DNA from: Clostridiales bacterium
GTDB taxonomy: Bacteria; Bacillota; Clostridia; Oscillospirales; CAG-272
Reading direction: 5' to 3'
NCBI GenBank assembly: GCA_022791685.1
Contig: JAAVZO010000032.1
Coordinates: forward strand, 62,001-126,000
DNA: 64,000 nt
Below the pieces are notes generated by a model. The model was given only the letters and a program-made list of their open reading frames with translations, did no database searches and had not been told where the DNA came from. Numbering within the stretch: position 1 is the first letter of the stretch; every line of letters begins with the position of its first letter. Positions 35,797 through 45,262 of this stretch are shown piece after piece. The position numbers and the translations under genes were made by a program.

Positions 35797-36810
35797 TTAC
35801 TCTTCAATATACGCATGAGTGCGCAGGTTGTTTAGCTCGATTGTGAATGAGGTTGAATTTAAGTGCATACCGTCGCCATTTTGGTATTCCTCCGGCAGCC
35901 AGCCTTCCTCATCGCGCAGTGCTGAATTCGTATCGATGTACTTTACACCGCATTCATCAGCTACTTCACATATCCAGCGATTGGCTTCATCAATTTTACT
36001 GTTGTTGATAGAGCCGAGCGATTCATAGTTGCGTGCGACTGGGAAAATCGACTGACAGATTATCTTTGTGTCAGGGCTTGTCTCTTGAACGGTTTTTATA
36101 AGTTTGCTGTACTCAGATTTGAAGTAGTCTTCTTTCATGAATGATACTCCATTTACTCCAAGTGTTATTACAAGGTATTCGGGCTTTTTCGCCTCGACAG
36201 CTGTTTTTATTGTGATCTCCTCGTCGGTTTCGGGATAAACTATCGTTGCGAATGATACCTGAGACAGTGTAAGCGTACCGGATTTCGGGGTCCACACCTG
36301 TGTGGTATCGCGTCCGCCATTAAGCATTTTATACGCGCGCAGTCCATATGTCGTCGAGTCGCCGAGGAATATCAGCTTATCGATATATTCCTGACCTGCG
36401 TCCTCAGTTTCGCCAAGCACTGTATTAGGATACAGCGCAAGGTACGCGGCTATTTCCTCCGGAGTATTTCCGACAGGAACGTCGACTGGGTCTGATACAG
36501 CCGAAGATGTGACGTTTGATGTTACGGGTGGGGTTGTCTCGGGTGGTGTCGTATCTGGAGGATCAGTCACCGGAGCTTGAGTAACTGGCGGCTCGGTAGT
36601 CTGAGCGTCAGTGATAGGAGTTGTATCCGGCGGCGTGGTATCAGTTGATGGCTCTGATGATGTCTGATCATTCACATTAGAAGCCGGAAGTCTTTCATCG
36701 CTGTTTTTCGACGATATCGAAATCAGCACAATAAGCGCGACCAATATAATAAAGATTGCAAACGCAGTCACTTTATACATAAGTCCGCCTGAATTAAATT
36801 CTGGAACCAT
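35797..36810 (-). CDS. membrane-anchored SGNH hydrolase
   Basis: A 337-residue protein: one N-terminal membrane anchor (about residues 12-33), a Thr/Pro-rich wall-spanning linker (about 45-110), then an SGNH esterase domain. Block I is IFLGDSTTYGL, block III LGVNGVS and block V DGMHLNS with the catalytic His. It probably removes or moves acetyl groups on a wall polymer outside the cell. The start may instead be ATG at 36780, which has AGGCGG close by; the first ATG has only a distant GAAAGG. It belongs to a four-gene minus-strand unit. Confidence 0.85.
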   Translation of the reverse strand: MVPEFNSGGLMYKVTAFAIFIILVALIVLISISSKNSDERLPASNVNDQTSSEPSTDTTPPDTTPITDAQTTEPPVTQAPVTDPPDTTPPETTPPVTSNVTSSAVSDPVDVPVGNTPEEIAAYLALYPNTVLGETEDAGQEYIDKLIFLGDSTTYGLRAYKMLNGGRDTTQVWTPKSGTLTLSQVSFATIVYPETDEEITIKTAVEAKKPEYLVITLGVNGVSFMKEDYFKSEYSKLIKTVQETSPDTKIICQSIFPVARNYESLGSINNSKIDEANRWICEVADECGVKYIDTNSALRDEEGWLPEEYQNGDGMHLNSTSFTIELNNLRTHAYIEE

Positions 36811-36840
36811 ATATAGTTAAGCTTGTCCTTTCAATAAAGG

Positions 36841-37305
36841 TTATTTCTTGTGTGAGAAAAATTCGCCGAACTGAGATTCGTATTCAAGCTTGTCTGCGCG
36901 TCGTCCAGCTTTTATGCTTTTTATTATCATAGCTACAAGTGCGATGATCAAATACAGTATAACAAATACTCCGAGGCGCACGAAGATCGCAGTGAAGTCT
37001 CTCCATGCACCGGGAATTATTATGAATACGACCGAATAAGCTATGAGCGAGCCGATAAAATGTATCAGCAGGCGCAACGATGATGACAGCTCTGCTTTGA
37101 ATATCAGATTAAGTGATGACATGATAAGGCAGGCAACGAATATCAGCGCAGTTGAACCGATACTGAGAAACATTGCCGCTTCACCGCCGGCTTCCGGCGA
37201 CATTTCACTGAATCCAGTTGCGATCAATAGCAGTACGAATTCTGCTGCGGTAAAGTAGATACAGGCATCGGAGAGAATCTTTTTGATGTGTTTGTAGATG
37301 TTCAT
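36841..37305 (-). CDS. hypothetical four-helix membrane protein
   Basis: A 154-residue protein with four hydrophobic segments (about residues 17-34, 44-66, 79-98, 107-128) and a charged C-terminus, the layout of DUF3021-like membrane proteins. No catalytic motif is seen. It is the first gene of the unit with the SGNH hydrolase, the DUF4358 lipoprotein and the HAD hydrolase, so a role in the cell envelope is plausible. Confidence 0.65.
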   Translation of the reverse strand: MNIYKHIKKILSDACIYFTAAEFVLLLIATGFSEMSPEAGGEAAMFLSIGSTALIFVACLIMSSLNLIFKAELSSSLRLLIHFIGSLIAYSVVFIIIPGAWRDFTAIFVRLGVFVILYLIIALVAMIIKSIKAGRRADKLEYESQFGEFFSHKK

Positions 37306-37366
37306 ATTTTAAATTCCGTTTTATAAATATTTTTTCCGCCATACGCGGATCTGCGGATATATAAAT

Positions 37367-37395
37367 ATCATACCACCAAATTATAATTTTTGCAA
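37367..37395 (-). promoter_or_regulatory. promoter of the envelope unit
   Basis: Minus strand TTGCAA (37390-37395), 17 bases, TATGAT (37367-37372) with TGG before it. Confidence 0.6.
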
Positions 37396-37416
37396 CCAGC
37401 CTTTGTAAATATTTAT

Positions 37417-37433
37417 AAAAGAGTCACTCTTTT
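37417..37433 (-). terminator. weak terminator-like hairpin after M23 gene
   Basis: AAAAGAGT and ACTCTTTT flank a one-base centre; short stem with T residues. It lies between the M23 gene and the next promoter. Confidence 0.35.
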
Positions 37434-37481
37434 CTTACAATTGCTTTATTTTGCTCAGCGATTTTGGGGTCAAATATATGT

Positions 37482-38504
37482 TTAATCTGGCGCGTCAAGG
37501 TCGATTATCGCGCTTTTGCTGTAGTATTCCTTTGTGCTGCTGTCGTAATATACCTCTGCGCGCAGTTTTGACAGGAATTTCGTATATTCGTAAAGGTCGA
37601 TCCAAATTTGATTCCATCCGTCCTTTTGTGATTGATCGAATATGAGCTGAACACCGAAGTGAAGGTGTGGTGTGTCGATGTTGTTGGTATCCTCTTTTGC
37701 AGAGTAGCCGGTCATTCCGAGATAGCCTATGACCTCACCGGCGGATATCTGCTTGCCTTCATATATATCATTGAACGGATGCCCCTTGCGCAGATGAGCG
37801 TAGTAATAATATCGCTTGCCATCATAGCTGCGTATGCCTATGCGCCATCCGCCGTACTGATTCCATCCACACGCCTCTACATATCCCGATTCTACTGCGA
37901 TTATCGGTGTTCCGACGCTGCCCATCATATCATGACCGAGGTGTGGTCTGCGGTATCCGTATGAGCGCGCCGCACCGAAATCATCATAATCATTATAGTA
38001 GTATCCCCCGGCAATGGGCGAAAATACCTTTAAGCCGTAACGCTTTGAGAGCCCGTCTCCGTCAGGTACAGCGTAATTGCCCATAAATCCACCAAGAGCT
38101 GCACCATATGCTTCAAGAAAATATTCGTAGTTCTTTTGACTTGATGTGATATCCTCCGGCTTTTCTCCTGCCATTATACGCTCGGCGAAAGTCTTTATAT
38201 CGTCTGTTTTGCAGTGCGAAAAATCTCCGCCGTATTTGACTGCTGCAAGTGCTACGAGCGTTACGAGCTCGGCGTGCTGTATAGAGCTGTCGTTATTTGA
38301 TGCTTCGTAGCTCTCTATGTCGTATTTGACCGCGGCACGTAAGATATCGGCGGTTACATCAAAATCGACCCATTTTATGTAACCCTCGCCTGAGACTGCA
38401 AGCGCTTCATGACTGTTCAGCAGCGCCGGAGGTATTATTAATAGCGCTGTTATTATCAGGTATGATAGTCTGACTAATAGCTTTGTATGATGTTTCTGCC
38501 GCAC
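37482..38504 (-). CDS. M23 family metallopeptidase
   Basis: A 340-residue exported peptidase. The GTG at 38504 follows GGAGAAGG and gives a clean signal sequence (RQKHHTKLLVRLSYLIITAL); the longer frame starting at TTG 38534 has a poorer site. The C-terminal half is an M23 (LytM) domain with zinc motifs HLGHDMMG (HxxxD) and HLHFG, and GTPIIAVESGYV between. The N-terminal half is a helical domain without a name to me. Such enzymes or their inactive relatives cut cell-wall peptides, or form part of spore-coat channels (SpoIIQ). Confidence 0.85.
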   Translation of the reverse strand: MRQKHHTKLLVRLSYLIITALLIIPPALLNSHEALAVSGEGYIKWVDFDVTADILRAAVKYDIESYEASNNDSSIQHAELVTLVALAAVKYGGDFSHCKTDDIKTFAERIMAGEKPEDITSSQKNYEYFLEAYGAALGGFMGNYAVPDGDGLSKRYGLKVFSPIAGGYYYNDYDDFGAARSYGYRRPHLGHDMMGSVGTPIIAVESGYVEACGWNQYGGWRIGIRSYDGKRYYYYAHLRKGHPFNDIYEGKQISAGEVIGYLGMTGYSAKEDTNNIDTPHLHFGVQLIFDQSQKDGWNQIWIDLYEYTKFLSKLRAEVYYDSSTKEYYSKSAIIDLDAPD

Positions 38505-38603
38505 GATCCTTCTCCAATCAGAATAAAAATTCAATCCCGTATCAATATATTCACGTTAAATGAATATATTACGCAATTTCTGATGAATATTTTCCTTTAT
38601 AGG

Positions 38604-38632
38604 TTGACTTTTTTGAATATTGAATGTATAAT
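38604..38632 (+). promoter_or_regulatory. promoter of the nusB-recN run
   Basis: TTGACT (38604-38609), 17 bases, TATAAT (38627-38632). The leader contains a hairpin, GGGAAG with CTTCCC (38655-38681). Confidence 0.8.
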
Positions 38633-38712
38633 ATTATATGTAATAGTATAATTAGGGAAGTTATCGAAAGTTAAGCTTCCCGATCCCGATAGAAAGAATT
38701 GGTTATAAATAT

Positions 38713-39165
38713 ATGGAAGATACTAACAAGCTTATAAACACCCGTGTCAAGGCGCGTGAATTCGCCGTTGCGCTGCTTTTTGCAAAATCCTTCGCACCTG
38801 ACGACGCTGCCGACAGCTTTTATGCACGCGAGATCGAAAATTCAGAAGCTGACTTCGGTGAGCAGCTCGACTACATTCATAAGGTGTATTTTGGTGTTAC
38901 CGACAGCATTGAAGACATAGACAAAAAAATATCCGAGGCTGCTAATGGATGGAGTATATCTCGTCTTTCAAAGACTGTGCTCACGATCATGCGTATCTGC
39001 ATTTATGAAATGCTGAATGTTGATGACGTTCCTAAGCGTGTAGCATTGAATGAGGCAGTAGAGCTCGCGAAGAAGTATGATGACGACAGTGCGCCGGCGT
39101 TTGTAAACGGAGTGCTCAATAATATTTCACGTTCGATTCCCGACCGTGAATGCGACAAGCGGTAA
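38713..39165 (+). CDS. nusB: transcription antitermination factor NusB
   Basis: A 150-residue all-helical NusB protein: REFAVALLFAKSF at the N-terminus and RVALNEAVELAKKY then PAFVNGVLNNI near the end. It works with NusE/S10 and NusG in rRNA antitermination. It starts a 16 kb run of plus-strand genes; the M22-type gene overlaps its stop. Confidence 0.93.
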   Translation: MEDTNKLINTRVKAREFAVALLFAKSFAPDDAADSFYAREIENSEADFGEQLDYIHKVYFGVTDSIEDIDKKISEAANGWSISRLSKTVLTIMRICIYEMLNVDDVPKRVALNEAVELAKKYDDDSAPAFVNGVLNNISRSIPDRECDKR

Positions 39166-40169
39166 TGCAGGACCTTGAAACTCAACGCCGATTTTACATC
39201 GGTATAGATACCTCGAACTATACCACATCTTGCGCTTTGTTCGACGCTGCTGAAGCTAAATTTTATTCGAATGTCAAGCGGCTGCTTGGCGTGGCAGAGG
39301 GAGAGCGCGGGCTGCGTCAGAGCGACGCGGTTTTTGCTCATATCAAGAATTTGCCGTCAGTTACTGAGGAAGCGCTGCGCGGACTTGACCCTGCTGAGCT
39401 CTGCGCGATAGGCGTATCGACATCACCTCGCGATATTGAAGGCTCATATATGCCATGTTTCCTATCCGGAGAAGCGGCAGCTTCTACTCTTGCAAATGCT
39501 GTTAAAAAGCCTCTGCATAAGTTCTCGCACCAGACGGGGCACGTCATGGCTGCGTTATGGTCGAGCGGTTCACCGGATCTACTCGAACGCGAATTTATCG
39601 CATTCCATGTATCTGGAGGTACTACCGAGCTGCTTCGTGTTAAACCGCAAAATGCGGCGGGCAGCTCCGATGGATTCAGGCTTGACATCACGAAGCTTGG
39701 CGGAACGCTTGACCTCAACGCAGGACAGTCGATAGACCGTTCTGGAGTTAAGATGGGGCTTGGGTTTCCGTGCGGACCGAAGCTCGAGGAACTCGCTCTT
39801 GCCAATACTGAGCGAATCGAACGCTCTGGAGTGTCGGTAAAAGGCTGTGAGTGCAATTTGTCCGGAGTCGAGAATAAGGTGGAAAAGCTTCTGAATGAAG
39901 GAAAAAGCCGCGAATATATTGCTGCATATCTGCTTGATTTTATAGGCAGAACATTGATAAAGCTTGCCGAAAATGCACTGGGCGAGTGCGGTACTATGCC
40001 GATATTGTTCGCAGGTGGAGTTATGAGCAACTCGATTATCAAATCTATGATAGCGAAGCGTGGCTTTGACGCACGTTTTGCGCTTCCGGTATTTTCAAGC
40101 GACAATGCCGCCGGAATCGCACTGCTCACAGCTGCGGCTGAGGAGGGATTCGGCTTTTGGACGAAATGA
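39150..40169 (+). CDS. peptidase M22/TsaD-like protein
   Basis: A 339-residue ASKHA-fold protein related to TsaD (Kae1): YIGIDTSNYTTS, GVSTSPRDIEGSYMP, HQTGHVMAA (metal motif HxxxH) and VSGGTTELL. It is shorter and differs from the main TsaD, so it is probably the clostridial paralogue found next to nusB and xseA, whose function is unclear. The start is either ATG 39150 inside nusB or ATG 39165, which overlaps the nusB stop. Confidence 0.83.
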   Translation: MRQAVMQDLETQRRFYIGIDTSNYTTSCALFDAAEAKFYSNVKRLLGVAEGERGLRQSDAVFAHIKNLPSVTEEALRGLDPAELCAIGVSTSPRDIEGSYMPCFLSGEAAASTLANAVKKPLHKFSHQTGHVMAALWSSGSPDLLEREFIAFHVSGGTTELLRVKPQNAAGSSDGFRLDITKLGGTLDLNAGQSIDRSGVKMGLGFPCGPKLEELALANTERIERSGVSVKGCECNLSGVENKVEKLLNEGKSREYIAAYLLDFIGRTLIKLAENALGECGTMPILFAGGVMSNSIIKSMIAKRGFDARFALPVFSSDNAAGIALLTAAAEEGFGFWTK

Positions 40170-41443
40170 AGCAAAGCGCTGATGAGCCGCTGCGTAGTGA
40201 AAATGTGCCGAAATCAAAGGCGGCGGATGACCGTGCGGTTTTGACCGTCGCACAGGTCAACGCCTACATCAAGCAGTTGATCGATTCCGATAAGATACTT
40301 GCAAGCGTTTATATCAAAGGCGAAATATCGAATTTTACCAATCACTACAAAACCGGACACTTCTATTTTACATTAAAGGACGAAGATGGCGTAATTGCTG
40401 CCGTTATGTTCAAAAGTGCTGCGTCGAAGCTGAAATTCTTGCCAGAAAACGGCATGAAAGTGATCGTCCACGGACGAGTGTCGGCGTTTGTACGCTCAGG
40501 GCAATATCAGATATATGTCGATAACATGGAGCCAGACGGCGTTGGTGCATTGTATATCGCTTTTGAGCAACTGAAACGCAAGCTTGAAGCCGAGGGACTG
40601 TTTTCTCCCCAAAATAAGCGTCCGCTTCCTAAAATACCGACACGTATCGGTATTATTACATCGCCCACAGGAGCTGCGATACGCGATATGATAAACATCA
40701 CTAAGCGCCGCTTTCCGCTCGCTAAGCTGACGCTGTTTCCGTCACTTGTTCAAGGTGATGAGGCGGCAAAGCAGCTTGCAGTTGGGGTGAAATATTTTAA
40801 CACTATGTCGAATGTTGATGTGATAATAATAGGCCGCGGCGGAGGCTCAATTGAGGATCTATGGGCGTTCAATGACGAAAATCTCGCGCGCACTATAGCT
40901 GCGAGCCGTATTCCGGTAATATCGGCGGTCGGTCATGAGATCGACTTCACTATATGTGATTTTGCCGCCGATGTTCGCGCACCTACACCTTCAGCGGCTG
41001 CTGAGCTCGCGGTGCCGGATTCGCTTGAATTGAAGCGAAAGATACACAATATCGTCGGACGCATGGAGTTATCGCTTACAAAAAAATTAAATGCGAGCCG
41101 CAGCGAGCTTGACTCACTTGCAAAAAGCCGTGCGCTGACTTCGCCGCAGAATTTTATTGATGATAAGCGTATGGCGCTGCTGTCATTGTCGAGTGAGCTT
41201 GAGAGTAAGATGAAGCTTAAGCTTTCGAATAAGCGTGAGAGCTTCGTGTCGCTCACTGCCTCGCTTGTGGCGCTGAATCCGATGTCGGTAATTTCGCGCG
41301 GGTATTCGGCGGTGTTCTCAGAGTCCGGCAGACTTATAAAAAGTGTGAAGCAGATTAAACACGGAGATAAGTTTACGTTTCGCACGGTTGACGGAAGCGT
41401 CGTCGGTGAAGCGATTGATATAATGGAGGATAGCGCTGAATGA
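40157..41443 (+). CDS. xseA: exonuclease VII large subunit
   Basis: A 428-residue XseA: an N-terminal OB-fold (VAQVNAYIKQLIDSD...VYIKGEISNF), the catalytic domain with RIGIITSPTGAAIRDMI and IIGRGGGSIEDLWAFN, then coiled-coil and C-terminal domain. With XseB it degrades single-stranded DNA. The TTG at 40157 has AGGAGGG nine bases upstream; an ATG at 40166 would overlap the previous stop as ATGA. Confidence 0.95.
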   Translation: MDEMKQSADEPLRSENVPKSKAADDRAVLTVAQVNAYIKQLIDSDKILASVYIKGEISNFTNHYKTGHFYFTLKDEDGVIAAVMFKSAASKLKFLPENGMKVIVHGRVSAFVRSGQYQIYVDNMEPDGVGALYIAFEQLKRKLEAEGLFSPQNKRPLPKIPTRIGIITSPTGAAIRDMINITKRRFPLAKLTLFPSLVQGDEAAKQLAVGVKYFNTMSNVDVIIIGRGGGSIEDLWAFNDENLARTIAASRIPVISAVGHEIDFTICDFAADVRAPTPSAAAELAVPDSLELKRKIHNIVGRMELSLTKKLNASRSELDSLAKSRALTSPQNFIDDKRMALLSLSSELESKMKLKLSNKRESFVSLTASLVALNPMSVISRGYSAVFSESGRLIKSVKQIKHGDKFTFRTVDGSVVGEAIDIMEDSAE

Positions 41444-41688
41444 ACGAAAAGATAGTAGACCCCGAGCTTACTTTTGAGGCTGCACTTGCGAGGCTCGAGG
41501 AGATAGTACACACACTCGACAATGGTGACGCGCCGCTTGATGAGTCATTGGCATTATTCGAAGAGGGCGTTTCGCTTGTCAAGCTCTGTTCCGGCAAGCT
41601 CGACAATGCCGAGCAGCGGGTCAAGATACTTGTCCGTGGTGAGGATGGCAAGGTCGGTGAGCAGGATTTTATCCCAACTCAGAATTAA
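41440..41688 (+). CDS. xseB: exonuclease VII small subunit
   Basis: An 82-residue XseB with the hallmark FEAALARLEEIVHTLDNG and PLDESLALFEEGVSL helices. It overlaps xseA by four bases (ATGA), so translation is coupled. Confidence 0.95.
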   Translation: MNEKIVDPELTFEAALARLEEIVHTLDNGDAPLDESLALFEEGVSLVKLCSGKLDNAEQRVKILVRGEDGKVGEQDFIPTQN

Positions 41689-41709
41689 ATTTAATTTAGG
41701 AATAGTGAA

Positions 41710-42612
41710 ATGAATATAACTGAAATTTTAAAGGAACGCGCTGAGCTTGTTGAAGCAGAGCTGCTCAAATATGTTTCTGATACAGACCCTGAATTCGGTG
41801 TGATATTTGACGCTATGCGCTATAGCCTACTCGCCGGCGGAAAAAGGCTGCGCCCATTTTTAGTGCTTGAATTTGCACGGCTCGCAGCGATCGAAAACGG
41901 TGGTGACGCTGATAATGCGGAAAAAGGCGCACTTCCGTATGCCTGTGCTATCGAGATGATACACACATATTCACTCATACACGATGACCTGCCGTGTATG
42001 GATAACGACGATTTGCGCCGCGGAATGCCGACGAGCCATAAGAAGTTCGGAGAGGCAAACGCATTGCTTGCAGGCGACGCATTGCTCACTAAGGCTTTTG
42101 AAACCGCGTCATCAAATTTGCTTGTATCCGATAAAACCAACTGCATGGCTGTAAATTTGCTTGCACGCTGTGCTGGAGCTATTGGAATGATCGGCGGTCA
42201 GGTGCTTGACCTTGAAGGTGAGAAGCAGAAATTCGGTATGGATACGCTCGAAAGACTGCAATCGCTGAAGACCGGCGAATTGATTCGATGTGCAGCTCTG
42301 CTCGGTTGCTATGCTGGCGGCGCATCTGAGTCGCTTATCGTTTCGGCTGAAAAATATGCGCTCGGACTCGGTCGTGCATTTCAGGTGGTCGACGATATTC
42401 TTGATGTTATCGGTGACGAGGCTGTGCTCGGCAAGCCGATAGGAAGCGACGCTGACAGCGGAAAAACTACATTTGCAACTATAATGACGATCGATGAAGC
42501 ACGCGACTATGCTATGCGTCTCACCGATATGGCGATCGACGCAGTGGGCGGATGTGAAGGAGCAGAGACGTTGATCGAGCTTGCAAAATATCTGCTTTCA
42601 CGCAATAAGTAG
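41710..42612 (+). CDS. ispA: farnesyl diphosphate synthase (polyprenyl synthetase)
   Basis: A 300-residue trans-prenyl synthase: first aspartate-rich motif HDDLPCMDNDDLRRG, second VVDDILD, plus LLAGGKRLRP. It makes farnesyl diphosphate from IPP and DMAPP for quinones and undecaprenyl carriers. In many clostridia dxs is the next gene; here a PAP2-like gene is. Confidence 0.94.
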   Translation: MNITEILKERAELVEAELLKYVSDTDPEFGVIFDAMRYSLLAGGKRLRPFLVLEFARLAAIENGGDADNAEKGALPYACAIEMIHTYSLIHDDLPCMDNDDLRRGMPTSHKKFGEANALLAGDALLTKAFETASSNLLVSDKTNCMAVNLLARCAGAIGMIGGQVLDLEGEKQKFGMDTLERLQSLKTGELIRCAALLGCYAGGASESLIVSAEKYALGLGRAFQVVDDILDVIGDEAVLGKPIGSDADSGKTTFATIMTIDEARDYAMRLTDMAIDAVGGCEGAETLIELAKYLLSRNK

Positions 42613-42629
42613 GGGATAATCTAATAATA

Positions 42630-43082
42630 ATGAATTATGCAATCGGAATTTTCACAAATTACGTGCTGGTATGCGCGTTTATTGGATGGTTTGGCGCACA
42701 GTTTATCAAATGTGTTGCATACATTGTAAAAAATCATTCATTCAATTTTGCAGTAATAATGTCGTCCGGTGGAATGCCGAGCTCACATTCAGCTACTGTA
42801 TGCTCGATGGTCGTAGCTACCGGAAAGCTCTGCGGCACCAATTCAGTGCAGTTTGCACTAGCGTTTGTGCTTGCGTTTATAGTCATGTATGATGCTGCCG
42901 GAGTACGACGTGCCGCTGGCGAACAGGCGAGGGTATTAAATCAGATCGTTCACGACATTTCGACCGGAGAAACCAGATATCTCGACAAGAATTTGAAGGA
43001 GCTTATAGGTCACACTCCGCTTCAGGTGCTCGTAGGTGCGATATTCGGAATATTCATCCCGATAGTCGTTCCAACATTTTAA
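42630..43082 (+). CDS. divergent PAP2 (DUF212) membrane protein
   Basis: A 150-residue membrane protein of the divergent PAP2 family: SSGGMPSSHSATVCSM and MYDAAGVRRAAGEQARVLN are diagnostic. PAP2 relatives are lipid phosphatases; next to ispA a role in isoprenoid phosphate handling is possible, but the activity is unproven. Confidence 0.9.
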   Translation: MNYAIGIFTNYVLVCAFIGWFGAQFIKCVAYIVKNHSFNFAVIMSSGGMPSSHSATVCSMVVATGKLCGTNSVQFALAFVLAFIVMYDAAGVRRAAGEQARVLNQIVHDISTGETRYLDKNLKELIGHTPLQVLVGAIFGIFIPIVVPTF

Positions 43083-43087
43083 TTGCT

Positions 43088-43861
43088 ATGCGTATTGATA
43101 AGTATCTCGCGCAAAACGGCTATGCTAAGAGCCGTGAGGCTGCAAAACAACTGTTATCAGCTGGGAATGTATTGATCAATGGAAGTATTGTAACAAAGCC
43201 TGCGTTCGAAATAGATGAGCTCACGCCGCCGGATATAAAAATTACAGGTGACATTCTTCCATATGTTAGCCGCGGTGGGTTAAAGCTCGAACGGGCACTC
43301 GACTGCTTTAAAATAGACGTAAATGGACTTGACGCAGTTGACATTGGCGCTTCAACCGGGGGATTTACCGACTGCCTGCTGCAGCGTGGAGTAAAGCGAG
43401 TCCGCGCGGTCGATGTTGGACGTTCTCAGCTTGATTCTAAACTTGAAGCCGACCCGCGTGTGATATCGTATGAGAGCCTGAACGCGCGCTATCTTGAGCC
43501 TGACACTATCGGCGGTATCTGTGACATTGCAGTGTGCGATGTTTCGTTTATTTCACTCACGCTGATTTTTCCGGCGGTAAGGCGCATATTGAAACCTGAT
43601 GGTAGATTTATCGCGCTTATAAAGCCACAGTTTGAAGCCGGACGTTCGAATATAGGCAAAAATGGAATCGTTAAAGACAGGCGAGTACATACCGAGGTAA
43701 TAAAGCGTGTGCTAATGAGCGCGGAGCTATGCGGACTGCATTGCTTCGGACTCACAGTTTCACCGATTGAGGGCGGTGACGGAAACCGCGAATACCTTGC
43801 CGGATTTGACAGTATAGGCGGATTTGATACAGCTGTCATTGAATCGGTAGTATATAATTGA
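43088..43861 (+). CDS. tlyA: TlyA-family rRNA 2'-O-methyltransferase
   Basis: A 257-residue protein: S4 RNA-binding domain (RIDKYLAQNGYAKSREAAKQ) followed by an FtsJ-type methyltransferase with SAM motif VDIGASTGGFTDCLLQ and DVSFISL. TlyA methylates ribosomal RNA in relatives. Standard position between isoprenoid and nadK genes. Confidence 0.93.
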   Translation: MRIDKYLAQNGYAKSREAAKQLLSAGNVLINGSIVTKPAFEIDELTPPDIKITGDILPYVSRGGLKLERALDCFKIDVNGLDAVDIGASTGGFTDCLLQRGVKRVRAVDVGRSQLDSKLEADPRVISYESLNARYLEPDTIGGICDIAVCDVSFISLTLIFPAVRRILKPDGRFIALIKPQFEAGRSNIGKNGIVKDRRVHTEVIKRVLMSAELCGLHCFGLTVSPIEGGDGNREYLAGFDSIGGFDTAVIESVVYN

Positions 43862-43897
43862 CATGGATATAATTTTGACAGAGAGGTGGTTCTTAGT

Positions 43898-44758
43898 ATG
43901 AAAACCATCGGAATTTATCCGAATGCGGACAAAGACTTGCTGTTCGGCGGTACTGCGGCGGTTATTGCCGCGCTGAATGGTAAGGTTAAAGTTTATATTG
44001 ATATTATAAATAAAGATATGCTGCTATCATCGGTTGGCGCAGATGTTCTCAGTGGAGTTGAGTTTGTATCTGATAAGAAGCTTTTTCGTGATTCAGAAGC
44101 GATGATTGTACTCGGCGGCGACGGTACGATATTAAAGGCAGCACGGCGATGTGCGCCGAACGGTATTCCGATCGTTGGGATAAATCTCGGCAGAGTCGGA
44201 TATATGGCAGAGATCGAGATAAATGAGCTCGAACTGCTTGAAAAGCTCATACGTGATGAGTACAAGGTAGAGACCCGAATGATGCTTGAAGCCGACCTCG
44301 GAGACAGAAGCGCATTTGCACTCAACGATGCGGTGCTCGGCGGCGAGTCAATATTCAGGCTTGTGGAAATAGAGCTTACCTGCGACGGGAAGCTTGTAAA
44401 TAAATATCATGCAGATGGACTTATCGCATCTACTCCCACAGGTTCGACGGCATATTCGCTGTCTGCTGGCGGCGCGGTGGTCGACCCGTGCATGGACGCG
44501 ATAATGGTCACTCCGATATGTACACATTCGCTGAGCGCAGTTCCGATAGTATTTTCTGCTGATTCAGTTCTCGAAATGAAAAATGTCAGCAGCCGCGAAA
44601 TGCACCTATGGCTCAGTCTTGATGGCTGCGAGACGTTTGAACTAAACTATGGTGAAAGCGTAAGAATTCATAAATCAAAGCTTACAGTAAGCTTTCTGAG
44701 GCTCAAGGATGGCGGATTTTATGAGATAATGCGCCGCAAAATGGCAGAGAAGGTCTAA
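43898..44758 (+). CDS. nadK: NAD kinase
   Basis: A 286-residue ATP-NAD kinase with GGDGTIL, INLGRVGYMAEI and DGLIASTPTGSTAYSLSAGG. It makes NADP from NAD. ATG at 43898 follows GAGAGGTGG; the GTG codon four codons upstream lies in the ribosome site. Confidence 0.95.
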   Translation: MKTIGIYPNADKDLLFGGTAAVIAALNGKVKVYIDIINKDMLLSSVGADVLSGVEFVSDKKLFRDSEAMIVLGGDGTILKAARRCAPNGIPIVGINLGRVGYMAEIEINELELLEKLIRDEYKVETRMMLEADLGDRSAFALNDAVLGGESIFRLVEIELTCDGKLVNKYHADGLIASTPTGSTAYSLSAGGAVVDPCMDAIMVTPICTHSLSAVPIVFSADSVLEMKNVSSREMHLWLSLDGCETFELNYGESVRIHKSKLTVSFLRLKDGGFYEIMRRKMAEKV

Positions 44759-44781
44759 TATATAAAGAAGAGAGGTTTATA

Positions 44782-45234
44782 ATGAAGTATAACCGACAGA
44801 ATGAAATTATAACTCTTATCAGTGATAATGAAATCGAAACGCAGGAGGATCTGTCTGAGCGACTCAGAAGCAAGGGGTACATGGTCACTCAGGCGACTAT
44901 ATCACGCGATATACGTGAATTGAAGCTTATTAAGGTCGCGGGAGCGGGCGGCAAATATAAATATGCTCTCCCGCATCATGAGGAAAATACGATCAGCACA
45001 AAGTTTCGCAATCTGCTTATAGAAACGGTGACAGGCGTTGACAGCGCAAATAATATTGTTGTTGTCAAGACCTGCGCTGGAATGGCTCAGGGTGCAGCCG
45101 CAGCGATAGATTCGATGGGACGCGATGATATAGTCGGAAGCGTTGCAGGAGATGATACGATCATTATTGTAATGCGCACAAACGAAGCAGCGGGTTCGCT
45201 TATTTCAGATTTAAGAGACATTGTAGGACAATAA
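44782..45234 (+). CDS. argR: arginine repressor ArgR
   Basis: A 150-residue ArgR: N-terminal winged helix (ETQEDLSERLRSKGYMVTQATISRDI) and C-terminal arginine-binding, hexamer-forming domain with CAGMAQGAAAAID and GDDTIIIVMR. In Bacillota argR commonly precedes recN, as here. AGAGAGG precedes the start. Confidence 0.95.
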   Translation: MKYNRQNEIITLISDNEIETQEDLSERLRSKGYMVTQATISRDIRELKLIKVAGAGGKYKYALPHHEENTISTKFRNLLIETVTGVDSANNIVVVKTCAGMAQGAAAAIDSMGRDDIVGSVAGDDTIIIVMRTNEAAGSLISDLRDIVGQ

Positions 45235-45262
45235 TTAAAGCTACCGAAAGGACGGTGATAGA